From: Yoonia sp. I 8.24 | GTDB lineage: Bacteria; Pseudomonadota; Alphaproteobacteria; Rhodobacterales; Rhodobacteraceae | Length of the DNA: 64,000 nucleotides | Direction of reading: 5' to 3' | Assembly (NCBI RefSeq): GCF_022096995.1 | Contig: NZ_JACXGQ010000002.1 | Span: forward strand, 62,001-126,000 | In this document: positions 46,758-56,775 of the stretch, piece after piece | How positions within the stretch are numbered: the first letter of the stretch is position 1 | Layout of the letters: each line of letters opens with the position of its first letter | Position numbers and translations under genes: made by a program | Notes under the pieces: generated by a model | Databases searched by the model: none | Seen by the model: only the letters and a program-made list of their open reading frames with translations | Told to the model about the DNA's origin: nothing

Positions 46758-49567
46758 TTATGCGCCCGCTCTGCGCCTTGTTCGATGGCTTCGCGCAGCT
46801 TGCGTTCTAAAGTTGCGCGTTTTGCGTCGGAGTAGAACTTTAACCCAACCATGTCTTTGACATAGAATGTATCAACAACCTGTTCGCCGTAGGTCGCGAT
46901 CACGGCGGAGGCGATATAGACATAGCTATTGGCCAAGGTCCGCGTCAGGTCATAAAGCAAGCCGGGACGGTCACGCGATTCAACTTCGATGATCGTGTAA
47001 ATTTCGGACCCATCATTGTCGAAGGTAATATTGGTCGGGACCTTAAAGGCACGTTCGCGTTTCTTGATTTTATCTTTGCTGACCAATGCATCACGCGCAA
47101 CGATGTCCCCGCTCAGGGTCTTAGAAATCATCTGCTGCAATCGCGGCAATCGCGATTCCTCATAGGGGTTGCCGTCGTTGTCTTGAATCCAAAACACGGC
47201 CGTTACGAAACCGTCTTTCGACGTGTAGCTGCTCGCGTCGACGACATTTGCGCCAACCAAAGCCAGTGCACCAGTCATTCGGCTAAACACCCCCGGATGA
47301 TCCACCATCGCAAAACAGGTACGCGTGGCGTCGCGGTCTTCGTCAAGCATCAGATCAAGCCGCAATTCATTGTCCGAAATGCCACGTAGAAGCTTGGCGA
47401 AAGTCACATGGCTGGCCAAAGGCATGCCCTGCCAATAGGGGCCATAGTGGCGCGCGATTTCGGTTTTGATGTCTTTTGCGGGCCAATCCGCGAGCGCTGC
47501 GCGCAGGGCGCGCTTTGCTTCTGTCTCGCGGGTTTCGCGGTTCAAATCCTCAAGCCCGTTTTGGAGCGCACTTTTGGTCGCCTTATAGAGGTTGCGGATC
47601 AGTACGGCTTTCCAGTTGTTCCATGTGCCCGGCCCAACACCGCGGATATCGCAGACCGTCAGCACCGTCAAAAGATCAAGCCGCTCGACGGATTTCACCG
47701 CTTTGGCAAAACCGCGCACTGTGCGTGGTTCCGAAATATCGCGTTTCTGCGCCACATCCGACATCAGCAGATGATAGCGGATCAGCCATTCGACGGTCTC
47801 GCATTCCTTTTTGTTCAGCCCCAGCCTTGGGGCCACTTTGCGGGCAATCTGCGCCCCGAGAATAGAATGATCTTCTTTCTGCCCCTTGCCGATATCGTGC
47901 AGCAAAAGCGCGATATACAACACCTTACGATTTACACCCCGTTCCAATATCCCCGAGGCGACCGGGAGTTCTTCTATCAGTTCGTTGCGTTCGATCTGCG
48001 CAAGATTAGAGATACATTGGATCGTATGCTCGTCGACGGTGTAGTGATGATACATATTGAACTGCATCATCGCGACGATTGGCGCAAACTCAGGAATGAA
48101 GGCGTCAAGCACCCCAAGTTCATTCATCCGGCGCAGCGCGCGTTCGGGGTTCCCGTGCTTGAGTAAGAGATCAAGGAAAATCCGGCGCGCTTCTCGGTTT
48201 TGGCGTAAATCATCGTCGATCATTTCGAGATTGGCCGCGATCAACCGCATCACATCAGGGTGGAGCAATGTGCCCGTACGCAGGGCTTCTTCGAACATCC
48301 GCAACATGTTTAGTTTGTCTGCGAAAAAAGCGTCCTCATCTGCGATCGTGAGGCGGTTTTGTTTGATGGCGTAGGGGGCTTTGGCTTTTTTGCGACGCCC
48401 AAACAGCCGTAACAATACTGGTTCAGGTTTCGAGTGGGTGGCTTCAAGTGCGGTCAAAAAGATGCGTGTCAACTCGCCGACGCGGTTGGCCTGTCGGAAA
48501 TAGGCCTGCATGAAATGTTCAACCGCGCGACGTCCGCCATGATCGGTGTAGCCCATCGCATTCGCGACCTCGACCTGAAGATCAAAGGTCAACTGATCCG
48601 TGGCGCGCTTGGTGATCAGGTGCATGTGGCTGCGCACGGCCCAAAGGAAGTCGGCGGCAGTGACGAATGTTTCGAACTCTTCCGTTGAAAAAACGCCGAG
48701 ATCGACAAGGTCGGACGCTTTTTTGACGTCGTAGATATACTTACTGATCCAGTACAAAGATTGCAGGTCGCGCAGGCCGCCTTTGCCTTCTTTGACGTTT
48801 GGTTCAACAACATAGCGTTGTCCACCTTGCTTGCGATGGCGCTCTGTGCGTTCCGCAAGCTTGGCTTCGATAAATTCGCCGGCGGTGTTCTTAAACAGGT
48901 CTTCCCAAAGCTGTTCACCCAAGTGCTCTGCTAGGGGGGCATCGCCCGCGATATAGCGATATTCAACCAGCGAGGTGCGGATTGTGTAATCTTCGCGGGC
49001 CAAGCGCACGCAATCTTTGACGGTGCGGCTGGCATGCCCAACCTTCAGTTTCAGGTCCCACAATATGTAAAGCATGGTTTCGATCACGCTTTCGGCCCAA
49101 GGGGTCATTTTGTACGGCGTCAAGAACAAGAGATCGACGTCTGATTCAGGCGCCATTTCGCCGCGCCCGTACCCGCCAACTGCGATCAGTGATAGTTTTT
49201 CGCCTTGGGTCGGGTTGGGCAGCGGGTGCAACCGCTCTGTTGACACCTCAAGCACCAGTTTCACGATTTGATCGGTGAGCCAGCTATAGGCCTGCGTTGT
49301 TGCGCGCGACGCAAAGGGCTGCGCGTGAAACGCTTCGGCAATCGCCGCGCGGCCTTTGTTGCGCGCCGCCGATAAAATGCCCACAGTTGCAGCGCGCACG
49401 TCCTTTTCGGATTGCGCATCGTTGTTTGCCTCGGTCAGGTCGGCGCTGACTTGGGCGTGGTCAAAAATAGTAGACGCCGGACAGATCAAACTATCCGGCG
49501 TATTTTGATGGGGCTTGGCCGCGTGGTCAGAGACCGGCGTTGCCAAAACTGCGTGGGGCTTGTTCAA
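46754..49567 (-). CDS. glnD: [Protein-PII] uridylyltransferase
   Basis: Sensor of glutamine that uridylylates and deuridylylates PII proteins. The 937-residue protein has the nucleotidyltransferase motif GGYGRGEMAPESDVDLLFL (residues 131-149), the HD domain with LLHDIGKGQK (His557, Asp558) for deuridylylation, and two C-terminal ACT domains at about 750-830 (DHPGVFSRMTGALALVGANV) and 858-937 (DRPGLLYDLTRTLANSYVYI). All four domains look intact. Its start is overlapped by the LpoA-like gene. Confidence 0.97.
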   Translation of the reverse strand: MNKPHAVLATPVSDHAAKPHQNTPDSLICPASTIFDHAQVSADLTEANNDAQSEKDVRAATVGILSAARNKGRAAIAEAFHAQPFASRATTQAYSWLTDQIVKLVLEVSTERLHPLPNPTQGEKLSLIAVGGYGRGEMAPESDVDLLFLTPYKMTPWAESVIETMLYILWDLKLKVGHASRTVKDCVRLAREDYTIRTSLVEYRYIAGDAPLAEHLGEQLWEDLFKNTAGEFIEAKLAERTERHRKQGGQRYVVEPNVKEGKGGLRDLQSLYWISKYIYDVKKASDLVDLGVFSTEEFETFVTAADFLWAVRSHMHLITKRATDQLTFDLQVEVANAMGYTDHGGRRAVEHFMQAYFRQANRVGELTRIFLTALEATHSKPEPVLLRLFGRRKKAKAPYAIKQNRLTIADEDAFFADKLNMLRMFEEALRTGTLLHPDVMRLIAANLEMIDDDLRQNREARRIFLDLLLKHGNPERALRRMNELGVLDAFIPEFAPIVAMMQFNMYHHYTVDEHTIQCISNLAQIERNELIEELPVASGILERGVNRKVLYIALLLHDIGKGQKEDHSILGAQIARKVAPRLGLNKKECETVEWLIRYHLLMSDVAQKRDISEPRTVRGFAKAVKSVERLDLLTVLTVCDIRGVGPGTWNNWKAVLIRNLYKATKSALQNGLEDLNRETRETEAKRALRAALADWPAKDIKTEIARHYGPYWQGMPLASHVTFAKLLRGISDNELRLDLMLDEDRDATRTCFAMVDHPGVFSRMTGALALVGANVVDASSYTSKDGFVTAVFWIQDNDGNPYEESRLPRLQQMISKTLSGDIVARDALVSKDKIKKRERAFKVPTNITFDNDGSEIYTIIEVESRDRPGLLYDLTRTLANSYVYIASAVIATYGEQVVDTFYVKDMVGLKFYSDAKRATLERKLREAIEQGAERAHK

Positions 49568-50705
49568 GGACGATCACCTGATTTTCTTGAATGGTTGCGA
49601 TGGCCAATGCGCGTTGGTTAAGCCCGTTTGGCAGCAAACGGAAGACACCCGATGTGCCACGGAATCCCTGCGGACTGGTGAGTGCGGCCTTGGTCAGAGC
49701 CTCAGTATTGCCGGCCGCGACAAGCGCGCCGATCGCTGCGATGCCATCATATGCAAGACCTGCTAGCGGGTGCGGGGCTTGGCCGTAGGTTGCTGAATAG
49801 CGATTTGCAAACAACGTCGCCGTAGATTGGTCAGGCATGGCAAATAGCCCGCCTTGAACGCCCGGCAGCGCATAAAGCTGTGGTACCGTATCCCAGCGCG
49901 TCAGCCCGATAAAGTTCACGTTGTCGCTCATACCGGCGTCAGGCAATGCGGTTGCGATAATCGGAAGATCAGCCGTGGCCCCAGCGGTGGTGAACACGGC
50001 CTGCGCCCCAGAACTACGCACGCTTGCGACAATGCGCCGGGTCGATGTAAAGATGCCTTGCTGCGACAGTGGGTAGCTTTCCATGCCGACAACTTGACCG
50101 CCGTTATTTTGGACAGCCCGCGCAATGGCTTGGCTCCCGATTTGCCCAGCAGCGTCATCGCCGTAAGCAATTAGATAGCGGCTGATCCCGGTGCGGGTGC
50201 CATATTGTACTAGGCGGTTGGCCGTATTTTCAAAGGTTGCCCCCAGTACGAACACGTTACCGCCTGCGATGCTGGTCGTGTTTGAAAACGACAAAACGTT
50301 CACATTGCGCCCCGCGACGGCCACGCCAACCGCATTCGCCGCTTCGCTATAAAGCGGCCCAAGGATGATTTTGGCGCCATCATTGACAGCCGTCACAGCT
50401 GCCGCCGCCGCAGTTGTTGGATCGCCAGCGGTATCATAGACACGCAGTTCAATTGTCGCGCCCTCTAGATCCGCGATTGCAAGGCGCGCGGCATTTTCGA
50501 GGTTCTGCGCAAGGAAATCATCGCTGCCCGTGCCAGACCCACGTGGCACCAAAAGGGCCACAGGCACCGGATCACTTGGGTCGATGTCTTGCCCAACATT
50601 GGCGTTCGGATCGATGGTGACGTCACAGGCCGCCAGCCAAAGCAAAGCGGTGAAAGCGAAAAAACGTGCAACAAGCTGACGTGCACTACTGTATCGGGCG
50701 AACAT
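49527..50705 (-). CDS. Penicillin-binding protein activator-like lipoprotein (LpoA family)
   Basis: A 392-residue lipoprotein with the lipobox LAAC in FAFTALLWLAACDV, then a type-1 periplasmic-binding-protein fold: PVPVALLVPRGSG, NAARLAIADLEG, AKIILGPLYSEAANAVG and GVQGGLFAMPD. This arrangement is the C-terminal part of LpoA, without its TPR domain, as usual in alphaproteobacteria. A branched-chain-type ligand-binding role is an alternative. ATG at 50705 has GGAGGG upstream. The 3' end overlaps the start of glnD by 41 bases. Confidence 0.85.
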   Translation of the reverse strand: MFARYSSARQLVARFFAFTALLWLAACDVTIDPNANVGQDIDPSDPVPVALLVPRGSGTGSDDFLAQNLENAARLAIADLEGATIELRVYDTAGDPTTAAAAAVTAVNDGAKIILGPLYSEAANAVGVAVAGRNVNVLSFSNTTSIAGGNVFVLGATFENTANRLVQYGTRTGISRYLIAYGDDAAGQIGSQAIARAVQNNGGQVVGMESYPLSQQGIFTSTRRIVASVRSSGAQAVFTTAGATADLPIIATALPDAGMSDNVNFIGLTRWDTVPQLYALPGVQGGLFAMPDQSTATLFANRYSATYGQAPHPLAGLAYDGIAAIGALVAAGNTEALTKAALTSPQGFRGTSGVFRLLPNGLNQRALAIATIQENQVIVLEQAPRSFGNAGL

Positions 50706-50797
50706 TTGCGGTATCCCTCCAGGATCGGGCGCTGGTCTGAATTGGTGGCAACGCCATTTGACCGCCATCATAAAGCAGGGGACACGCGGGTCTAGAT

Positions 50798-51658
50798 ATG
50801 AATTTCGTTAACAAGCCACTCTCTGCCGGACTGTATTTTGTCGCCACGCCTATCGGGTCCGCACGCGACATGACGTTGCGTGGGCTCGATATCCTTACCA
50901 GCGCGGATTTGATTGCCGCCGAAGACACACGTACAGCCCGCAAGCTGATGGAAATCCACGGTGTGCCGCTGAATGGGCGCAAGGTTGTGGCCTTTCATGA
51001 CCACAGTGGCGAAGGTGCGGTCGCGCGGTTGGTGAGCGATATTCAGGGCGGTAAATCAGTCGCTTACGTCTCTGAGGCGGGAACGCCACTGGTGGCCGAT
51101 CCGGGTTATGAACTGGGCGTCGCCGCTATTGCCGCGGGGCTTTTTGTGACAGCGGCACCGGGCGCCTCGGCGGTTTTGGCGGCGCTTACCGTTTCGGGGC
51201 TGCCAACCGACCGATTCGCGTTCGTTGGATTTCTGCCGGCGGCGAAACAGCAGCGCGAAACCGAAATTGCGGCGCTTCGGGATGTCCCGTTTACGTTGGT
51301 TTTTTATGAAAGCCCCAAACGCGTTGGTGAAATGTTAGGGAATTTGCGCGATGTTTTGGGTGGGGATCGGCAGGCCGTCGTTTGTCGTGAACTGACAAAG
51401 AAATTTGAAGAAACGCAACGCGGGACACTGGCAGAATTAGCCGATGCTTTTGATGGACGTGCGGTAAAAGGCGAATTGGTTGTGTTGGTTGGGCGCGCCG
51501 GGGCGACAGATGTGGCCGAATTGGACGTCGAAGACGCGCTGCGCGAAGCGATGCAAACGATGCGCGTGAAAGACGCAGCGACGGTTGTGGCTGGTGCGTT
51601 GGGGTTGCCGCGCAGGCAGGTTTACCAGACCGCCCTTGGCATGAAGGATGATGAATGA
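50798..51658 (+). CDS. rsmI: 16S rRNA (cytidine(1402)-2'-O)-methyltransferase
   Basis: A 286-residue SAM-dependent methyltransferase of the tetrapyrrole-methylase fold. GLYFVATPIGSARDMTLRGL, IAAEDTRTARKLM and VSEAGTPLVADPGYEL are the family motifs. Divergent from the LpoA-like gene, as usual for this pair, and overlapping yraN by four bases (ATGA). Confidence 0.96.
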   Translation: MNFVNKPLSAGLYFVATPIGSARDMTLRGLDILTSADLIAAEDTRTARKLMEIHGVPLNGRKVVAFHDHSGEGAVARLVSDIQGGKSVAYVSEAGTPLVADPGYELGVAAIAAGLFVTAAPGASAVLAALTVSGLPTDRFAFVGFLPAAKQQRETEIAALRDVPFTLVFYESPKRVGEMLGNLRDVLGGDRQAVVCRELTKKFEETQRGTLAELADAFDGRAVKGELVVLVGRAGATDVAELDVEDALREAMQTMRVKDAATVVAGALGLPRRQVYQTALGMKDDE

Positions 51659-52011
51659 CGGGGCAAACCGGATATCACGCAGGGCTTGCGGCTGAAGCGA
51701 TTGTCGCGCGCGACTATTTGCGGCGCAATCACCGGGTTGCCGGTGAACGCTGGCGCGGTCAAAGCGGTGAAATTGATTTGATTTGTCGTGACGGCGACAC
51801 GGTTGTTTTTGTCGAAGTCAAGAAAAGCCGTAGTTTCGCGCGCGCGGCGACCCGGCTAAACCGCAAACAAATGGACCGCATTTGTGGCAGCGCTGCTGAA
51901 TTTTTGGCCGGCGAACCGCGTGGGCAACTCACTGATGTGCGCTTTGATTTGGCGTTGGTCGATGCGGTTGGTTGCGTGAAAGTGATTGAAAACGCATTCA
52001 TGGAAACATGA
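51655..52011 (+). CDS. yraN: YraN/UPF0102-family nuclease-like protein
   Basis: A 118-residue protein with the Holliday-junction-resolvase-like core: AGLAAEAIVARDYLRRNHRV, then SGEIDLICRDGDTVVFVEVK, containing the E-x-D-x20-E-x-K nuclease arrangement. Its biochemical role is not settled. Follows rsmI with overlap, a linkage seen widely. Confidence 0.93.
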   Translation: MTGQTGYHAGLAAEAIVARDYLRRNHRVAGERWRGQSGEIDLICRDGDTVVFVEVKKSRSFARAATRLNRKQMDRICGSAAEFLAGEPRGQLTDVRFDLALVDAVGCVKVIENAFMET

Positions 52012-52079
52012 CTGCCCATTGCACTAGGCCGGGGCCTGCGCCATGTATCAGGCAACACTAGATGCATAGAGGTTGCCCC

Positions 52080-53024
52080 ATGTCGCTGAAAATCGCTTTC
52101 CAAATGGACCCGATCGGCCCGATCGATATCGACGCCGACAGCACGTTTCGGATCGCCGAAGAGGCACAAGCACGCGGCCATACGTTGTTTTACTATACCC
52201 CTGATAAATTGGCTTATGATCAGGGGCGTGTCACGGCGCGTGGCTGGCCATTCACGGTGCAGCGCGTTAAAGGCGATCACGCGATTTTAGGCGACGAACA
52301 GACCGTGGATTTGGCTGATTTTGACGTGGTTTGGCTACGCCAAGATCCGCCATTTGACATGGGCTATATCACGACGACGCATATTTTGGATATGGTTCAC
52401 CCGAAAACGCTTGTGGTCAACGACCCGTTTTGGGTGCGCAATTATCCCGAAAAACTGCTGGTGTTGGACTTCCCTGACCTCACGCCACCGACCATGATCG
52501 CACGTGATCTTGAGACGTTGCGCGGGTTTCGCGAAGAACATGGCGATGTCATCCTGAAACCACTTTATGGCAATGGCGGCGCGGGGGTGTTTAAGCTTGC
52601 GCATGCTGATAGCAACCTTGCCTCATTGCACGAACTATTTAGCGGGATTAACCGCGAACCACTGATCATGCAGAAATTCCTGCCTGCGGTTAGCAAGGGC
52701 GATAAACGCGTCATTCTCGTAGATGGCGAACCAGTTGGCGCGATCAATCGCGTGCCTGCAAAAGGCGAAACGCGCTCTAACATGCATGTCGGTGGGCGCC
52801 CCGAGAAGGTTGACCTGACCGATCGTGACCGCGAAATCTGCGCCAAAATTGGCCCGCTTTTGCGCGAAAAAGGCCAAGTTTTTGTAGGCATTGATGTGAT
52901 CGGTGATTGGCTCACTGAAATCAACGTGACCTCGCCTACAGGCATACAAGAGCTCGAACGCTTTGACGGCGTCAATATAGCAGAAAAAATCTGGCAAGCC
53001 ATCGAGGCACGAAAGGCCAACTGA
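52080..53024 (+). CDS. gshB: Glutathione synthase
   Basis: ATP-dependent ligation of gamma-glutamylcysteine and glycine. 314 residues: [20 protein letters not shown] is the typical start, followed by the [16 protein letters not shown] substrate domain and an ATP-grasp domain ([32 protein letters not shown], and [11 protein letters not shown]). The ATG at 52080 has GAGG upstream. The alpha/beta hydrolase gene starts one base after the stop. Confidence 0.96.
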   Translation: MSLKIAFQMDPIGPIDIDADSTFRIAEEAQARGHTLFYYTPDKLAYDQGRVTARGWPFTVQRVKGDHAILGDEQTVDLADFDVVWLRQDPPFDMGYITTTHILDMVHPKTLVVNDPFWVRNYPEKLLVLDFPDLTPPTMIARDLETLRGFREEHGDVILKPLYGNGGAGVFKLAHADSNLASLHELFSGINREPLIMQKFLPAVSKGDKRVILVDGEPVGAINRVPAKGETRSNMHVGGRPEKVDLTDRDREICAKIGPLLREKGQVFVGIDVIGDWLTEINVTSPTGIQELERFDGVNIAEKIWQAIEARKAN

Positions 53025-53025
53025 T

Positions 53026-53913
53026 TTGCGATTAAGATTGCTTAATCTTGGGTTGCGCGTTTTTGTGCGGCCCATGCTTGGGCTGTCAAAGTCGCCGACG
53101 CGGGCAAAATGGACATTTGATCTTATTGGGCCTCGGCTTTTTCCGGGGCCGCCGCTGATTTGTCACCTGCAAGAGGCGCTAGGTAATTTGACCCTTCATT
53201 GGGTCAGCGTCGGCCCGGTGGAACCCCGGCGCGTCATCCTATATTTTCACGGCGGCGCCTATTTCGTTGGAAGTGGAACAGCCTATCGCGGGTTGCTTGG
53301 CCATATTTCAAAACTGACAGGGGTGCGCGTTTGCGCCCCCGATTACAGATTACTGCAAGATGCCCCGTTTCCTGCTGCGTTTGACGATGCGGTTGCCGCG
53401 TGGGACGCGCTGATCGCCAAAGGGTATCGTCCCAAAGATATTGTACTTGGTGGTGACAGCGCTGGTGGCGGATTAATGTTGGCGTTGCTCACGCATCTGA
53501 TCGCGCAAGGTGACCACCCGCGCGCCGCATTCGCGATGTCCCCTTGGACGGATTTGACGCTAAGCGGCCCCAGCTTGCAGACCAAATCCGAAGTGTTGCT
53601 GCCGGTGTCCCGAATGGACGAAGTCGTCGATCGATATCTTTGTGGTGCGGACCGCCACGATCCGCGTGCGTCGCCGCTATTTGCGAGGATTGAGCGCGCG
53701 CCGCCTGTTCTGATTCAGGTCGGAAGCGGCGAAGCTTTGCGTGATGATGCAGTGCGAATGGCAGATGTTTTGGCGGGCGCTGCAACGCTTAAGATTTGGG
53801 AGGACGTCCCGCATGTTTGGCAAATGTTTGTCGGATATATTCCACAAGCGCGCGCAGCTTTGACGCAAATGGCGCGCTTTGTTCACGCATCTTTCGAGAG
53901 CGAGAGCCGGTAG
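53026..53913 (+). CDS. Alpha/beta hydrolase, hormone-sensitive-lipase type
   Basis: A 295-residue esterase-like enzyme. The oxyanion motif is FHGGAYFVGSG, the nucleophile elbow GGDSAGGG, and the acid and His are seen in the last third (HDPRAS; DVPHVWQMF). Start is uncertain: TTG at 53026 has AAAGG upstream and is taken here; ATG at 53074 would cut 16 residues. Substrate unknown; a short-chain ester is typical. Its end overlaps comM by 31 bases on the opposite strand. Confidence 0.82.
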   Translation: MRLRLLNLGLRVFVRPMLGLSKSPTRAKWTFDLIGPRLFPGPPLICHLQEALGNLTLHWVSVGPVEPRRVILYFHGGAYFVGSGTAYRGLLGHISKLTGVRVCAPDYRLLQDAPFPAAFDDAVAAWDALIAKGYRPKDIVLGGDSAGGGLMLALLTHLIAQGDHPRAAFAMSPWTDLTLSGPSLQTKSEVLLPVSRMDEVVDRYLCGADRHDPRASPLFARIERAPPVLIQVGSGEALRDDAVRMADVLAGAATLKIWEDVPHVWQMFVGYIPQARAALTQMARFVHASFESESR

Positions 53914-55397
53914 CTAACCGCCTCGGCCACATGAGGTTTACGTACCTCGCTTGATCCATCCAAATCGGCGATGGTGCGCGCGACCCGCAGCACCCGGTGG
54001 TAGCCGCGCGCAGATAGACCAAATCGTTCCGCGACTTTGAGCAACAAGTCACGCCCGTCAGCGTCAGGGGTTGCGATTTCTTCAAGCACGTTGCCTTCGG
54101 CGTCCGCGTTTACGCGCATTTTGCTATGCCCCGAAAACCGCGCTGATTGCACGTCGCGCGCCGCTGCGACGCGTGCGGCGATGGTTTCGGAACTATCGCC
54201 ATCTTGAGGTAAATCGAGGTCAGTGAACGCGACGGGCGGGACTTCGATCCGTAGATCAAACCGGTCCATCAACGGCCCAGATATCCGCCCCAAATAGTCA
54301 TCGCCACATAGCGGCACTCGTGTGCAGGCGCGGGCGGGGTCAGACAGGTATCCGCATTTGCAGGGGTTTGCAGCCGCGACGAGCATAAATCGGCAGGGGT
54401 AACGCACATGCGCATTGGCGCGGGCCACGACCACCTCGCCTGTTTCAATCGGCTGGCGCAGGGTTTCGAGCACGGTGCGCGCAAATTCGGGGAATTCGTC
54501 CATGAACAATACGCCGTTGTGGGCAAGGCTGATTTCACCGGGTTTGGCCGTGCGTCCGCCCCCGACGATTGCGGCCATGGATGCGGTGTGATGCGGTTCG
54601 CGGAACGGGCATTCGCGGTTAATGCCGCCTTCGTCCAGCAGGCCTGACAGCGAATGGATCATCGATGTCTCTAAGGCTTCGACGGGGGTAAGCGGCGGTA
54701 GAATACCCGGAATGCGCGCGGCGAGCATGGATTTTCCCGATCCGGGTGATCCAACCATGATCAGATGGTGACGCCCGGCCGCTGCAATTTCAAGCGCGCG
54801 CTTGGCGCGTTCTTGGCCTTTAACCTCTGACAGGTCGCGCATATTTGCGGGGCGGTGCACTTCGCCCGGTTCAGATGGTGCGAGCACCGATTGCCCGGTG
54901 AAATGCCGGACCACATCTGCCAATGTGCGCGGCGCGATCACATTTGTTGCCCCGACCCAAGCGGCCTCTGGCCCGCAGGCGTGCGGGCATAAAAGCGTCC
55001 GGTCGTCTTCGGCGGCGGCCATCGCTGCGGGCAGCGCACCAACCACGGGCACGAGTGTTCCATCCAGCGATAATTCCCCCAAGGCCACGGTTTGGGCCGC
55101 TTGATCAGACGGGATGATTTCAAGCGCCGCAAGAAGCGCGAGCGCAATCGGCAGGTCGAAATGTGATCCTTCTTTGGGCAGGTCTGCAGGGGATAGGTTG
55201 ACGGTGATCCGTTTGGACGGCAACGCAATGGCCATGGCGGTCAGGGCCGCGCGGACCCTTTCGCGCGCTTCTGACACCGCTTTGTCGGGTAGCCCAACGA
55301 TTGAAAAGGCAGGGATGCCCGGGCTAACGGCGCATTGCACCTCGACTAACCGGGCATCAATCCCTTCAAATGCAACTGTATAGGCCTGTGCGACCAT
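53883..55397 (-). CDS. comM: YifB/ComM-family Mg-chelatase-like AAA ATPase
   Basis: A 504-residue hexameric helicase-like ATPase linked in other bacteria to branch migration in natural transformation. The N-terminal ChlI-like domain opens AQAYTVAFEGIDARLVEVQC; Walker A is MVGSPGSGKSMLAARIPGIL, Walker B FMDEFPEF, followed by the C-terminal domain with CKCGYLSDP and LSARGYHRVLRVARTIADLD. The ATG at 55397 has GGAG upstream, two codons after a GTG. Confidence 0.94.
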   Translation of the reverse strand: MVAQAYTVAFEGIDARLVEVQCAVSPGIPAFSIVGLPDKAVSEARERVRAALTAMAIALPSKRITVNLSPADLPKEGSHFDLPIALALLAALEIIPSDQAAQTVALGELSLDGTLVPVVGALPAAMAAAEDDRTLLCPHACGPEAAWVGATNVIAPRTLADVVRHFTGQSVLAPSEPGEVHRPANMRDLSEVKGQERAKRALEIAAAGRHHLIMVGSPGSGKSMLAARIPGILPPLTPVEALETSMIHSLSGLLDEGGINRECPFREPHHTASMAAIVGGGRTAKPGEISLAHNGVLFMDEFPEFARTVLETLRQPIETGEVVVARANAHVRYPCRFMLVAAANPCKCGYLSDPARACTRVPLCGDDYLGRISGPLMDRFDLRIEVPPVAFTDLDLPQDGDSSETIAARVAAARDVQSARFSGHSKMRVNADAEGNVLEEIATPDADGRDLLLKVAERFGLSARGYHRVLRVARTIADLDGSSEVRKPHVAEAVSYRLSLSKDA

Positions 55398-55448
55398 GAC
55401 CACGCTCCGCTTTTGGTTAACGGTTACGTGGTCGTGGTTTACGAATGG

Positions 55449-56138
55449 TTAAGATTCGTCGCCGGGCCAAGGTTTGCGGCCAAGATCCATCGGATAAGGC
55501 CACGGATCATAGCTTTCGGATTGCGACGCTGCGCGCCATGCCAAAAACGCGGGATCCGACAGATGTGCATCGATATAGGCCTGTGCTGTCGGGCTCGCGG
55601 GTAAATCATATGTGGTCATACGCAGCGCGACCGGTGCATAAAACACGTCGGCCAGTGAATAGTCACCAAATAGCCAAGGTCCATTTTGCCCGTGCCGCGA
55701 CCGTGCCAGCGCCCAAAGCTCTTCGACGCGCGCGACGTCGGCAAGCACCGCATCAGATGGTTCAAAACCGTCCCAGACATGGGTGATCATATTCGGGCAG
55801 GCATCGCGTAGCGCCATAAACCCAGAGTGCATTTCGTGGGTAATGGTGCGCGCCAATGCACGCGCTGCGCCGTCGCGCGGGTAAAGGTTTACGTCTGGGT
55901 GCCGCTCAACCAGCGTTTCGCCCATCGCCAAGCTATCGGTCAATACATAACCTTCAGGTGTTTGCATCGCAGGCACCGTGCGCGCCGGTGCAAGATGTGC
56001 CAGTTCTTCGCGGTATGTGCCCGCGTAAAGCCCAACGATATTGGTGTTATAATCCAGCCCGAATTTTTCGAGCATTAGCCAGCCGCGAAGCGACCAGCTG
56101 CTAAAGGTGCGATCACCGATGTAAAGTTGATATGTCAT
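55449..56138 (-). CDS. Glutathione S-transferase family protein
   Basis: A 229-residue GST-fold protein: YQLYIGDRTFSSWSLRGWLM places the thioredoxin-like glutathione site with SSWSLR, and ARTVPAMQTPEGYVLTDSLA is the Pro-Ser type glutathione-binding loop. The C-terminal helical domain follows. It is close to a gshB gene but on the other strand. Substrate unknown. Confidence 0.9.
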   Translation of the reverse strand: MTYQLYIGDRTFSSWSLRGWLMLEKFGLDYNTNIVGLYAGTYREELAHLAPARTVPAMQTPEGYVLTDSLAMGETLVERHPDVNLYPRDGAARALARTITHEMHSGFMALRDACPNMITHVWDGFEPSDAVLADVARVEELWALARSRHGQNGPWLFGDYSLADVFYAPVALRMTTYDLPASPTAQAYIDAHLSDPAFLAWRAASQSESYDPWPYPMDLGRKPWPGDES

Positions 56139-56196
56139 AGTGTGACGCTAGCGCGCCATCGTCATTTCGCAAAACGACAATATGTGACGTATCCCA

Positions 56197-56775
56197 TCAC
56201 GCAATGTGATTAATCGCTCCAAGCGTCCACCCCTGCGGCCCATACGACATTTGGGTGATCGACAAGTTATCAATGTGATGTCCCATTGCCTCATACGCGG
56301 TGCTGCCGCTTGCCCGCTGGATTTGCGTCATGATCACGCCGATATGAGCAGTAATGATGATGTCTTGGCCCATGTGACGCGCTATCAAATCATCAACGAC
56401 CGCGTTCACGCGTGCTGCAACCGCGTTCCAGCTTTCGCCATCTGGCGCGCAAAGATCGCCGGGGGTTTCCCAAAATGCGCGGCTCAGGTCGGGGTCACGT
56501 GCCGCGACCTGTGAAAAATGCAACCCGTCCCAGGCTCCGAAATTAAATTCGCGCAGGTCAGGGTGGTCAGGCAATCGGGTGCGGTTCCGCCCGATCGCAT
56601 CGGCCGTGGCTGATGCGCGGATGAGATCAGAGGCGATCACCAATGCGTCGACCGGCAAGTGATCTGCAACCCGGTCGATCAGGGCTTGATCAGATAGATC
56701 CGCAGGCACATCACGCCAACCGACAAAGTTTTTTTCGTGGGTTGGTCCGTGACGCACCCACCATAGCCGGGTCAC
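56197..56775 (-). CDS. Histidine phosphatase, probable alpha-ribazole phosphatase
   Basis: A 192-residue phosphoglycerate-mutase-like enzyme with the RHG catalytic motif (RLWWVRHGPTHEKNFVGWRD), second His in IITAHIGVI, and Glu in REFNFGAWDG. Overlap by four bases with the cobalamin kinase gene supports a CobC role, removing phosphate from alpha-ribazole phosphate, but a general phosphatase is possible. Confidence 0.78.
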   Translation of the reverse strand: MTRLWWVRHGPTHEKNFVGWRDVPADLSDQALIDRVADHLPVDALVIASDLIRASATADAIGRNRTRLPDHPDLREFNFGAWDGLHFSQVAARDPDLSRAFWETPGDLCAPDGESWNAVAARVNAVVDDLIARHMGQDIIITAHIGVIMTQIQRASGSTAYEAMGHHIDNLSITQMSYGPQGWTLGAINHIA